This document shows, piece by piece, positions 27,081 to 35,361 of a stretch of 64,000 nt of DNA. The position numbers and the translations under genes were made by a program. Origin of the DNA: Nocardia ignorata NBRC 108230 (GTDB taxonomy: Bacteria; Actinomycetota; Actinomycetes; Mycobacteriales; Mycobacteriaceae); the NCBI RefSeq assembly GCF_001612905.1, contig NZ_BDBI01000008.1, positions 62,001-126,000 on the forward strand. Reading direction: 5' to 3'. Every line of letters starts with the position of its first letter. The first letter of the stretch is position 1. The notes below the pieces were generated by a model that worked only from the letters and a program-made list of their open reading frames with translations, had not been told where the DNA came from and did not search any database.

Positions 27081-28309
27081 CCACCGTGGCCGCGACGACG
27101 GAGGCCGCCCGGTCCTCGAGCGCTCACTTCGCGCAGTGCGGTGCGCAGGCCACGCCGGATCGTTCCCGGCTCGGCGGGGACCGCGGTGGCGAACTTGCGT
27201 TCGGAGGCGGTTTCGGGTGCGTCGTCGGTGGTTGCCAGCAGGAAGGTGTCGGGGAGGGCGAGTTTGTGGATCGTACGCAGGGTGAGCAGGTACTGCCGGG
27301 GCAGTGGACCGGTGGTGTAGGGCAGGTCGTATTTGTCGCAGAGTGCGCGGACCCGAGTTGCTATCTCGGCGTATCGGTTGCTCGGCAGGTCGGGGAAAAG
27401 GTGGTGCTCGATCTGGTGTGAGAGGTGGCCGCTGAGGAAGGCCAGGATCGGGCCGGCGTCGAAGTTGGCGGTGCCGAGCATCTGGCGCAGGTACCACTCG
27501 CCGTGGGTCTCGTGCTCGATCGCGTCCGGCGTGAATTTCTCTGCGCCGTCGGGGAAATGGCCGCAGAAGATCACGACGTAAGCCCAGAGATTGCGCAGCG
27601 CGTTGGCGGTGATGCCTGCGGCCAGGGTGCGGCGCCAGCGCCGTCCGCTCAGGATCGGGAAGAGCAGATAGTCCTTGGCCGTCTGCCTGCCGATCTTGCC
27701 GAGCAGTGCCCGGGTGTGCGCGGTCTTCTCGGTGGCGGTCGCGGCGCGGTCGCGTTCGGAATACAGCCCGTGCAGGGCGATGCCCCATTCGAACGTGGCT
27801 GCCAGGAGCAGGTTCTGCAGCGGTTGCAGGAGCAGGCGTGGTCGCCATTGCTGGTCTCTGGTCACCCGGATGACGCCGAATCCGACGTCGTCGTCCATGC
27901 CGACCACGTTGGTGAACATGTGATGGCGGTAGTTGTGCGAGTAGCGCCATTGCGACGATACTCCGGCCATGTCCCATTCCCAGGTACGGGAATGGATTTC
28001 GGGATCGTTCATCCAATCCCATTGGCCGTGCGACACATTGTGGCCGATCTCCATGTTCTCGATGCTCTTGGCCGCGGCCAGCGCCGAGGTGCCGACGACC
28101 CAGCCCAGTCGTGAGCCGGCACCCGCCAGAAGCAGTCGCGCACTCGCGTCGAGGATGCGCTGGAAGGCGATCGTGCGCCGGATGTAAACGGCGTCGGGGG
28201 TGCCGCGCCGTTCCTCGATGTCGCGCCGGATCGTGTCGAGTTCCTCGCCGAGGGCTTCGACATCGGCCTTGCTCAGGTGCGCGTAGACCGCGACTTCGGT
28301 GATGGCCAT
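27074..28309 (-). CDS. Membrane fatty-acid desaturase
   Basis: A 411-residue di-iron desaturase of the FADS class. The three histidine boxes are GHNVSHG (His90, His94), HNYRHH (His125, His129, His130) and HQIEHH (His298, His302, His303); the Gln/His start of the third box is typical of acyl-CoA or front-end-type desaturases. There is no fused cytochrome b5, so an external ferredoxin or reductase is needed. Hydrophobic stretches lie between boxes. The ATG at 28309 (MAITEV) is used. It follows a TetR gene on the same strand, and its promoter region carries GTCTAC-N3-GTAGAC. It is probably induced by membrane stress or fatty acids. Confidence 0.92.
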   Translation of the reverse strand: MAITEVAVYAHLSKADVEALGEELDTIRRDIEERRGTPDAVYIRRTIAFQRILDASARLLLAGAGSRLGWVVGTSALAAAKSIENMEIGHNVSHGQWDWMNDPEIHSRTWEWDMAGVSSQWRYSHNYRHHMFTNVVGMDDDVGFGVIRVTRDQQWRPRLLLQPLQNLLLAATFEWGIALHGLYSERDRAATATEKTAHTRALLGKIGRQTAKDYLLFPILSGRRWRRTLAAGITANALRNLWAYVVIFCGHFPDGAEKFTPDAIEHETHGEWYLRQMLGTANFDAGPILAFLSGHLSHQIEHHLFPDLPSNRYAEIATRVRALCDKYDLPYTTGPLPRQYLLTLRTIHKLALPDTFLLATTDDAPETASERKFATAVPAEPGTIRRGLRTALREVSARGPGGLRRRGHGGQ

Positions 28310-28357
28310 GATTCCTCGCTGGTCGTACTGCTGATTATACGTCCATCTACAGCAGAC

Positions 28358-28372
28358 GTCTACACCGTAGAC
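28358..28372. promoter_or_regulatory. Desaturase operator GTCTAC-ACC-GTAGAC
   Basis: A perfect inverted repeat with 6-bp arms, 49 bp upstream of the desaturase ATG. Further CTAC/GTAG half-sites lie within 20 bp (around 28346-28352). The related TGTAGACCTACA at 29242-29253 lies before the TetR gene, so both promoters probably answer to that TetR. Confidence 0.6.
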
Positions 28373-28438
28373 TAACGGTATAGATGCCCACGGTGACCGC
28401 TGTGTGACGGAGTCGGCGTGCGCCGGGACAGCCATCGG

Positions 28439-29206
28439 CTACACCTGCGGGTGGTCCCGGTCGATGTCGACGTGGGGTCCGCCGATCAGCGGCGGGACCG
28501 AACCGGACGGTGTCCAGCCCGAGAGGTGGCTCAGGGTCGAGGTCAGGCCGGTGAGCAGGATGTCCAGGCCTCGCTCGAGTTCGGCCGCGCCGTCGTAGGC
28601 GGCCAGTACCGGCGCGAGTGCCCGCACCAGCGGGAACTCGGTGATCGGGAGCCGGTGCAGGCCGAGCCGCAGGACCTCGTCCGATTCCTCCGGCCGCTCG
28701 ATCACCTCTTGGAGTTCGTTGAGTACGTGACCGTAGAGGAATCCGAACAGCGCGCGGTAGACGTGCAGCGCGTCGGCGCCGGAGAACCCGGCATTGGTGA
28801 GCAGCCGCAGGATGCTCTCGAGTGGTCGGACCACCGCGATCGGGCGCATACCGAGGGGAGTCGACAGCGGCCGGATCGCCAGCAGCGGCACAACATTCGG
28901 GTGCGCCAGCGCCAACGCGCGGAACGAGCGCGCCACCGCTCGCAGCTGTGCCGCCCAGTCCGGATCGTCGGCATCGACCACCAGCTGCTCGAACACCATC
29001 TCGGCCACGCCGTCGAGCACGGCTGCCTTGTTGGGCAGGTGACGGTAGATCACCATCGGGTCCCGGCCGACCGCTTCGGCCAGCCGCCGCATCGACAGTG
29101 CGTCGACGCCGTCGCGATCGACGATCATCAGCGCCGCGGTGAGCACGGACGCCCTGGTCACCGCGTTGGCGGGACGGCGGGCGCCATCTGTCGAATCCTC
29201 GGCCAC
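28439..29206 (-). CDS. TetR-family regulator next to desaturase
   Basis: A 255-residue TetR protein. The helix-turn-helix is SMRRLAEAVGRDPMVIYRHL at about 38-57. The long C-terminal domain (about 75-225) resembles TetR_C families that bind hydrophobic effectors. Lying directly upstream of the desaturase on the same strand, and with matching GTAGAC/GTCTAC sites before both genes, it is the likely repressor of fatty-acid desaturation. An acyl-CoA ligand would be expected from better-known cases (DesT-like logic), but this is inference. Confidence 0.88.
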   Translation of the reverse strand: MAEDSTDGARRPANAVTRASVLTAALMIVDRDGVDALSMRRLAEAVGRDPMVIYRHLPNKAAVLDGVAEMVFEQLVVDADDPDWAAQLRAVARSFRALALAHPNVVPLLAIRPLSTPLGMRPIAVVRPLESILRLLTNAGFSGADALHVYRALFGFLYGHVLNELQEVIERPEESDEVLRLGLHRLPITEFPLVRALAPVLAAYDGAAELERGLDILLTGLTSTLSHLSGWTPSGSVPPLIGGPHVDIDRDHPQV

Positions 29207-29241
29207 GAGGGCACCTCCGTCTGATCCAGTTTCGTTGCAAG

Positions 29242-29253
29242 TGTAGACCTACA
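29242..29253. promoter_or_regulatory. TetR autoregulatory site TGTAG-AC-CTACA
   Basis: A 12-bp inverted repeat 36 bp upstream of the TetR start. It shares the GTAGAC core with the desaturase-proximal palindrome at 28358-28372. Confidence 0.5.
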
Positions 29254-29352
29254 GCGTTGACAAGCAAGCTGCCCGAGGCGTCTACTGGAGGATGTACAGG
29301 TCCCCGGAGCTGATACCGATTCCTCGGATCCCGGCCGAAAGGACCGATCGTC

Positions 29353-30234
29353 ATGCGCCTTCGCGAAAGTCGTCATCCCGACGCGGCACCCGCCCGCCAC
29401 GAGGTTCCCCCGCTCTATACGCCGCGACTGCGGATACGGGCGCGTTCTGCGGCCGACCATTACATCGACGGTGCCTGGTGGCCGCGCTCGGACGACCTGT
29501 CGGCTGAACTGCCCGACTTGCTCGCCGTGCTCGGGGTACGGCTGGGCCCGGTCTGGCGCGTCGTGTACGACCCCTCCTGCTGGGCGTCCGCACCTTCTCG
29601 GATCACAGTCGCGGGGGAGACCGTCCGGCTCGATGCCTATCATTTCGAGCTGTGGAACACGATGTACGTGTTCGGGCGCGGCGCGGCCATGATGGTGCTG
29701 CAGGTGATCCCTTCCGGCACCGATGCCCGAATCGCCCACGAATCCCTGATGGCCGCGGCCGAAGCCGACCCCGAGGACGGCCCGCCCCCCGCCCTCGATC
29801 CCCAGGCGACAGACACTGCGGACAACGATCGGCAACCGTTCGGAGAACCGACCCGGACGCCGCGACTCCTGTTGCGCGGCACCGAAAGTCATGCCGAGCT
29901 GTTCGACGGCGCCTGGTGGCCGAGGACGGAGAACCTCACCGCGGAACTCCACGATCTGATCAGCGCCCTCACGCCCCGCCTGGGCCGGACGGCGCGAATC
30001 AGCTTCGACTGGAACGTGACCAGCCGCAACCAGCGCCGCATCGACCGCCCCGACGGTGTCGAACTGCGGGCCCCCGATATCGGCCAGCTTCCCGACACCA
30101 TGCACCTCGCCGGCGCGAACGGCGTGCACCTCACCCTGCTGGTGATCCCCGCGGACACCCCGGCCGACGTGGCGAACGCCCAGATCCTGCACGCCGTCGG
30201 GCGGGTCGGCCACCATATGCCGACCGCCGGCTGA
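29353..30234 (+). CDS. Tandem DUF5994 protein
   Basis: A 293-residue protein made of two copies of a DUF5994-like unit. The first (about 20-130) has DGAWWPRSDDLSAELPDLLA; the second (about 175-285) has DGAWWPRTENLTAELHDLIS. Each copy ends in a strand-rich part with RLGPVWRVVYD or RLGRTARISFD. A Pro/Asp-rich linker joins them. The internal duplication is visible directly. DUF5994 proteins are common in Nocardia and Streptomyces and have no known function. The ATG has AAAGGA upstream. It stands alone, with promoter space shared with the divergent TetR gene. Confidence 0.85.
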   Translation: MRLRESRHPDAAPARHEVPPLYTPRLRIRARSAADHYIDGAWWPRSDDLSAELPDLLAVLGVRLGPVWRVVYDPSCWASAPSRITVAGETVRLDAYHFELWNTMYVFGRGAAMMVLQVIPSGTDARIAHESLMAAAEADPEDGPPPALDPQATDTADNDRQPFGEPTRTPRLLLRGTESHAELFDGAWWPRTENLTAELHDLISALTPRLGRTARISFDWNVTSRNQRRIDRPDGVELRAPDIGQLPDTMHLAGANGVHLTLLVIPADTPADVANAQILHAVGRVGHHMPTAG

Positions 30235-30345
30235 CTCGGTTATCGCAGCACGCCCGTCGCGAGCAGACATCGGCGACACCAGGCCTGCCGGGTGCACGGG
30301 AGCCCGACCGACGGCATGCGGGCCCGCTTCGGCATCAGATCGAGA

Positions 30346-31433
30346 TCAGCTCTGGTCGAGGTAGTTCTCGACGGCCGTGCCGACGGCTCGGGCCACGGTG
30401 GCGAGCGCTTCGGGCGAGGTGGTGTTGTGTGGTGTATCGGCCGGGGTGTGGTAACGGCTTTCGTCCATCCCGACGAACAGTGAACGCCCGACAGCCGGGA
30501 TGTGGTGCTGGTCGGTCACCGAAGGGGCGAGTTCGAGCGGTGCGTCGGGTGTTTTCCGTACTCCAGTGCGACATTGGCGCCCAGATGCACGATCAGCGCG
30601 GGATCGATGTCGAAGGTGCGCAGGTAGTGCTGCAAACCGATGTGGTGCAGGATCTCGTGTCCCGGCGCTCCGACGACGACCACCGGGTGCCGGCCGGCGA
30701 AGCGCTCCGCGAGCGCGACCGCGATACCGGTCGCGCGTTCGGCCGCGCAACCGAACCAGCCACTGAGCGGTGTCGCCAGCAGGAGGGGTTCGGCGTCGGC
30801 GTTGTCGGCGGCGAAGGTGGCGATCACGTTCGTGTTCGAGCCCGCGATTGTCCCGGCGGAGAAGCGCAGGTGGACCGGTTTCGAGGCGAGGTCGTCGGCC
30901 ACTCGGCCGGGAACCAGGACCACCGGCATCCGGCCGACGACGGTGGGATAGCGGTTGGGCATCACGAGCTGACCCAGCGGGTTGAGAGTCGCGATCACCG
31001 CGGCAGGCGAACCCGCGTTCTCGGCGGCTGTGATCGCGGCGTCGAGGTCGTGGGAGGTGGGGTCGCCGTCGGTGGCGTGCAGGGCAGCCGTATACGGGGA
31101 GTCGGTCTCCAGCGTGCCGACGCTCTGGTAGCACAGCGCGTCCGACTCGACCGGCGCACCGCCGATGGTCACCTGGGTGTTCGCGACGTAGCGGTCGAAG
31201 GTGAAACGCTGGTATTCGATGCCTGCGCCCAGGCGGGTCGACTCACCGGCGAACAGCGCGTTGGTGTCGTCGTCCACGGCGGTGCCCACGCGATGCTCGT
31301 CCACGCTCGTGTACTTCTCGACGAACTCGTAGAGCCGGGTCCCATCGGCCCATGACCGCTGTGGCGAAGTCGTCGGGATGCCACCACCCGGATCACGGGC
31401 GGGTGCACGAGGCTCCGGCCGACCAGGCAGCAC
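30346..31433 (-). pseudogene. M28-like peptidase gene with a one-base frameshift
   Basis: Two frames join into one M28-like protein. From GTG 31433 the first reads through RLYEFVEKYTSVDEHRVG, then VVVVGAPGHEILHHIGLQHY and LGANVALEYG near 30556. The second then continues KTPDAPLELAPSVTDQHHIP to VENYLDQS, ending at 30346. Adding one A to the A4 run at 30552-30555 restores a single frame of about 360 residues. The first zinc-ligand pair of M28 (HxD) is not evident (TPLSGWFG instead), while GHEILHHIG is kept. It may be a degenerate peptidase, a true pseudogene or an assembly error. No feature is seen in the 214-bp gap before the next gene. Confidence 0.7.
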
Positions 31434-31647
31434 CGCTCGGTGAGTTCGGCTCGGTAGCGCTGTTCACCGCAGGTCGCCGGGCTTTTCACTGCGCCGTCGT
31501 GGCCATCTGTCGAGCGTGGTCCGCCGCGACGGCGGGGCTCTGCAGGCTGTGCGGAGGGTCGGGCATCGAGTACCGTGAAAACCGGGGACCGCCGTTCGGA
31601 CCGGTGCACCGTGTGGGCCGCGCTCGAGCACAACCAAGGGGCGTCCG

Positions 31648-31944
31648 ATGCCGATATTCATGGTGGAGCGGCAATTCGCCGAACAGCTCGAAGTGGCCCC
31701 GGAGACCGCCGCGGAGATCAACCGGATCAACGACGAGTTCGGGGTGCGCTGGCTCAGTTCGTTTCTGTCGCTGGACAAACGCAAGACGTTCTGCCTCTAC
31801 GAGGCCGACAACGTCGAGGCGATCCGCGCCGCCGCGGTCAGGGCCGGAATCCCCGCCGACGCCATCATGGAACTGTCCGGCACCATCACCCCGGACGGAG
31901 CCTTCGCCCCGCTGTCGACAGCAGACGGCCCGACCATCGGCTAG
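31648..31944 (+). CDS. DUF4242 protein (SCO4226-like, nickel-binding family)
   Basis: A 98-residue ferredoxin-like alpha/beta protein of the DUF4242 family, beginning MPIFMVERQFAEQLEV. RWLSSFLSLDKRKTFCLYEA followed by EAIRAAAVRAGIPADAI is the family core. The Streptomyces relative SCO4226 was reported to bind nickel; the biological role is not settled. Its 3' end overlaps the convergent LuxR/LAL gene by 4 bp. Confidence 0.85.
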   Translation: MPIFMVERQFAEQLEVAPETAAEINRINDEFGVRWLSSFLSLDKRKTFCLYEADNVEAIRAAAVRAGIPADAIMELSGTITPDGAFAPLSTADGPTIG

Positions 31945-34823
31945 AGCAGTCCGTGCTCGGTGGCGAAGATGGCGGCCCTGGTCCGATTCGGCGCGGCCGT
32001 CTTGATCAGGATGCTGCGTACATGGTTGGCGGCGGTATTGGCGCTGATGAACAAGCGTTCGCCGATCTCGCGATTGGACAGCCCGTCGGCGACCAGGCGC
32101 AGCACATCCACCTCGCGATCGGTCAACCCGTTGGGCAGCGTCACGTGCTCGCAGTGTGGCGCGGGGTCCGCGTCCAGATCCCGCAGAATGCGACGGTGTC
32201 CGATCCGCCGCGCCAGCGCGCGTGCCTCGGTGGCGAGGTCGGCGGCGGTTGGTCCGGGCACGGCGGGGGGACGACGGAGCCGGTGCCGGTACCAAGCCGC
32301 CAATGTCTCGGCCTGGTGAGTCACCGCCCCCATCCGGCGGTCCATCGCGAGAGCGTGCTCGAAGTGCATGTCGGCACTGCCTGCACCGAGCACCGAGTCG
32401 AGTTCGGCGAGATAGCGATCCGCACTGCCGAATACCGCCACGCTCGCACCGGCCATCAGATTGGCGCCGGTGTACTCGGCCATCAACGGGCGCAGTGTCG
32501 CCGCCACCTCGGTGTCGTCCAGCCGTACCGCCGCTTCGGTGGCGAAGGCCAGCACGCCCGCCCATTGGGCGCCGAAACGGTGATCGGCGAGGCGCTCGCA
32601 CAGGTGGGTGAGCAGGCGTGCGGCCGGCTGCCACATCTCCAGTTCCGTGTACAGCGCCAAGAGTCCCGGCAACCAGTGATCGTCGAAGCTCTCGCGGCCG
32701 GAGACGAGCGGACGAACCTGCTCCAAGCCACCGGTGACCCGCCGGAGCATGAACTGCTGCACACCCCACGAGCCCTCGGTGGCGCCGCCGAACTCCTGGG
32801 CGAACTGGTCGTCGAGCCAGTCGATGATCCGCTCGGTGCCAGCGAAGTCGCCGACGGCGAACCGGTGCGCGCAGCGCGAGCATCCGGCGACATACCGGAA
32901 GAACGGCTGACCCCGAGCCAACGCCAACTCGGTCAGGTCGCGCTGGGCGCTGCTCCACGCCACCGCGTCGCCGAGCAGGTAGGCGAACACCGCGCGGTGG
33001 AAGGCGGCGGGTCCCCGGTAGTCGTCGTCACCGAGGCGTGCCCCGATGTCGTTGAGCTCCATCGCTCGTGCCAGCAGTTCGGGTGCCAGATCGGGGCGCA
33101 TACCCTGCCACAGCGTCGTGCACAGAGCGTGCGCGAGCAGCTCCGGATCACCGATGACCCTGGCCCGCGACAACGCATCCTCACCGATCCGGCGAGCCCG
33201 CCGGGAATCGCCGGTGAACGACGCGGCGCGACCCATGCTCGCGTGAGCGCGTACCGACAGGGGGTCGCCGGGATCCAGCGCGGCGGCGCCCAGCGCCTCG
33301 CTCAGCAGCGTTAGCGAGCGCTGACCACTCGCGGAGGGCCGCCACGAGGCGTTCTCGTGCCCGATCGCGGCGGCCAGCCGGACGCGCGGATCCCCGTCCG
33401 TCGCGAGCTCCTCGTAGAGCCGACGGGCGGTGTCGAAGTCGCCGCCGTGCAGGCGACAGCGCGCCGCCGCCGAGAGGAGCTCGACCCGGGTCGGGCCGTG
33501 CGCGGCATGCGCCTGCGCGGCCCGCTCGTACAGCGCCGCCGCCTCGCGATGAGCGATGCCGCGCTCGGCCTGGCGGGCCGCGAGCACCAGATAGTGCACC
33601 GCCTTGTCCGCGTATCCGAGGGCACGGGCCCGGAAATAGTGATGAGCCAGCGCGGCCACCCGGGTCGGGTCGCGTTGCTCGAGGGCAACCGCGACCCTGG
33701 CGTGCGCGGCCGCGAGATCGCCCGCCGACATCCGGTCGAGCACGGCCTGGCGAGCGAGGGCGTGCGCGAAGCGATACTCGCCGTCCGCGGTCCCCGCGAC
33801 GAGAAGTCCGGCGCGCACACCGAAGTCGATTCCCGCGAGGACCTGGTTCGAGTCGAGTCCGTCGGTCAGGATCTCGGGGTCGACGACATCACCGGCGGCC
33901 GCCGCCAGTTCGATCACCCGCGCGTGGTCCACATCGAAGGCCGCCAACCGACGGGCCAGCGCGTCCTGGACCGATCGCGGTGCGGCGACAGCGGAACCTA
34001 CCGCGGTCAAGCCGCCGCGGGTCGCCAGGTCGTGCCAGTACTCCTGGAGGAAGAACGGATTCCCACCGGTGTGGTCACGCAGTACCGGCGCGGCCGACAG
34101 CGCCGACCCCCGCGACACCCCGGCCGCCCGGACGAGGTACTCGGCCACCTCCTCGGTGCTGAGCCCGGCGAGGTCGATCCGGGCGACACCGTCGAGCCGA
34201 TGCAGATCGGCGAGGGCGAAGCTGACCGCATCCGTGCGGTCCGGTGCGGTCGTCCGAAGCGTCGCCAGCACGAGTAACCGCTCACCGGCCGTGGACTCGA
34301 CCAGATGGGACAGCATCGCCAACGTCGGCTCCGAGGCCCAGTGCAGATCCTCGAGGACGAGCACCAGCGGGCAGCGCTCGGCGGCCGCCAGCAAGACCCG
34401 CATGAGGGCGTCGAAGAGGGCAGGTCGCGAGTCCCGGTCACCCGGCTTCGGTTGCGCCGACGGCCAGTACCGCGACACGCTCGTGGTGAGCCGCAGCAGC
34501 GGGGCAGCCGCGGCGGGCGCGACAGCGCGCAGAGCTTCGGGCGGGGCCTGCTCGATCGCCTGCTCGAGAATCGCGACGAAGGGCCGGTACGGGATGTCGA
34601 GGTCCTCGCGGCACGCGCCCCACAGCACAGTGGCACCCTGCGCGCGCAACGCGGTGGCCGCCTCACTCACCAACCGGGTCTTGCCGACGCCCGGTTCACC
34701 GCCGACGAAGACGACCTGCCGCCGATCACTCTCGACCGCCGCCCACACGGCCTCGAGCCGCGCGACTTCCGCGCCGCGACCGACGAAGGCCGTACCGCTG
34801 CTCGGCGACGCCGATTCGGTCAC
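31941..34823 (-). CDS. LuxR-family LAL regulator with AAA ATPase domain
   Basis: A 960-residue large ATP-binding LuxR-type regulator. The N-terminus has FVGRGAEVARLEAVW and the Walker A GGEPGVGKT (41-49). LVLVLEDLHWASEP is Walker B. A long TPR-like helical region follows. The C-terminal GerE/LuxR domain is at about 899-960 (LTDREVDVLRLVADGLSNRE, then ANTAANHVRSIL). LAL proteins act as ATP-dependent activators. It is divergent from the cupin and FAD-linked oxidase genes at 34967, which are its probable targets. Confidence 0.92.
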   Translation of the reverse strand: MTESASPSSGTAFVGRGAEVARLEAVWAAVESDRRQVVFVGGEPGVGKTRLVSEAATALRAQGATVLWGACREDLDIPYRPFVAILEQAIEQAPPEALRAVAPAAAAPLLRLTTSVSRYWPSAQPKPGDRDSRPALFDALMRVLLAAAERCPLVLVLEDLHWASEPTLAMLSHLVESTAGERLLVLATLRTTAPDRTDAVSFALADLHRLDGVARIDLAGLSTEEVAEYLVRAAGVSRGSALSAAPVLRDHTGGNPFFLQEYWHDLATRGGLTAVGSAVAAPRSVQDALARRLAAFDVDHARVIELAAAAGDVVDPEILTDGLDSNQVLAGIDFGVRAGLLVAGTADGEYRFAHALARQAVLDRMSAGDLAAAHARVAVALEQRDPTRVAALAHHYFRARALGYADKAVHYLVLAARQAERGIAHREAAALYERAAQAHAAHGPTRVELLSAAARCRLHGGDFDTARRLYEELATDGDPRVRLAAAIGHENASWRPSASGQRSLTLLSEALGAAALDPGDPLSVRAHASMGRAASFTGDSRRARRIGEDALSRARVIGDPELLAHALCTTLWQGMRPDLAPELLARAMELNDIGARLGDDDYRGPAAFHRAVFAYLLGDAVAWSSAQRDLTELALARGQPFFRYVAGCSRCAHRFAVGDFAGTERIIDWLDDQFAQEFGGATEGSWGVQQFMLRRVTGGLEQVRPLVSGRESFDDHWLPGLLALYTELEMWQPAARLLTHLCERLADHRFGAQWAGVLAFATEAAVRLDDTEVAATLRPLMAEYTGANLMAGASVAVFGSADRYLAELDSVLGAGSADMHFEHALAMDRRMGAVTHQAETLAAWYRHRLRRPPAVPGPTAADLATEARALARRIGHRRILRDLDADPAPHCEHVTLPNGLTDREVDVLRLVADGLSNREIGERLFISANTAANHVRSILIKTAAPNRTRAAIFATEHGLL

Positions 34824-34889
34824 TCCTCGACCTTAGCCGGATTCGACGACCACCGAGATAGTCCGATCTGACCCCCTCGCGCCCACGTC

Positions 34890-34913
34890 GATCCGATCAG
34901 ATCAGGTCAGGTG
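34890..34913. repeat. Tandem 5-bp GATCA-type repeat in LAL/cupin intergenic region
   Basis: Four and a half units of a 5-bp motif (GATCC, GATCA, GATCA, GGTCA, GGTG) lie about 55-75 bp upstream of the cupin start. GATCTGACC at about 34864-34872 is a nearby inverted relative. These could be binding sites for the divergent LAL regulator. The repeat is seen; its role is a guess. Confidence 0.35.
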
Positions 34914-34966
34914 CGTGGCACCGGTTCTCCGTAGCGTCACAGGTAACGCCGACCGAGGAGCACGCC

Positions 34967-35329
34967 ATGGCCACGAGGATCGAAGACCTGCCCATCGAGG
35001 TAGCCCAGGGCGAGTTGACCACCCGGTACATCGAATGGGGTGACATGGCTGTCCGATACGCCAGCGTGCCGCCCGAAACCGACTTCGGCCCGGTCCTGCA
35101 GGGCCTCCCCGACGACCGTTGCCCCAGCCCGCACTGGGGAATCGTGCTGGAAGGATCGTTGCGGCTCGAGCACGCCGACGGCACGGTGGAGACCGCAGCC
35201 GCGGGGGAGGTCTACCACTGGCCTGCCGGGCACACCGCCACCTCCGCCGGGGGAGCCGTCTTCCTCGAAGTCGGCCCGGTGGCGCAGATGCGTCAGTTCC
35301 ACGACCACGTCCTGCGCCTGTTCGGCTGA
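34967..35329 (+). CDS. Small cupin-domain protein
   Basis: A 120-residue single-domain cupin. SPHWGIVLEGSLRLEHADG is cupin motif 1 with a reduced set of metal ligands, and GEVYHWPAGHTA is motif 2. It could be a small isomerase, dioxygenase or sensor; few metal ligands are evident. The ATG has GAGGAGC upstream. It lies 32 bp before the FAD-linked oxidase in the same direction and is probably cotranscribed with it under the LAL regulator. Confidence 0.82.
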   Translation: MATRIEDLPIEVAQGELTTRYIEWGDMAVRYASVPPETDFGPVLQGLPDDRCPSPHWGIVLEGSLRLEHADGTVETAAAGEVYHWPAGHTATSAGGAVFLEVGPVAQMRQFHDHVLRLFG

Positions 35330-35361
35330 CCGCCGCACCGGCCGACCCCCAGGGAGCAGAA

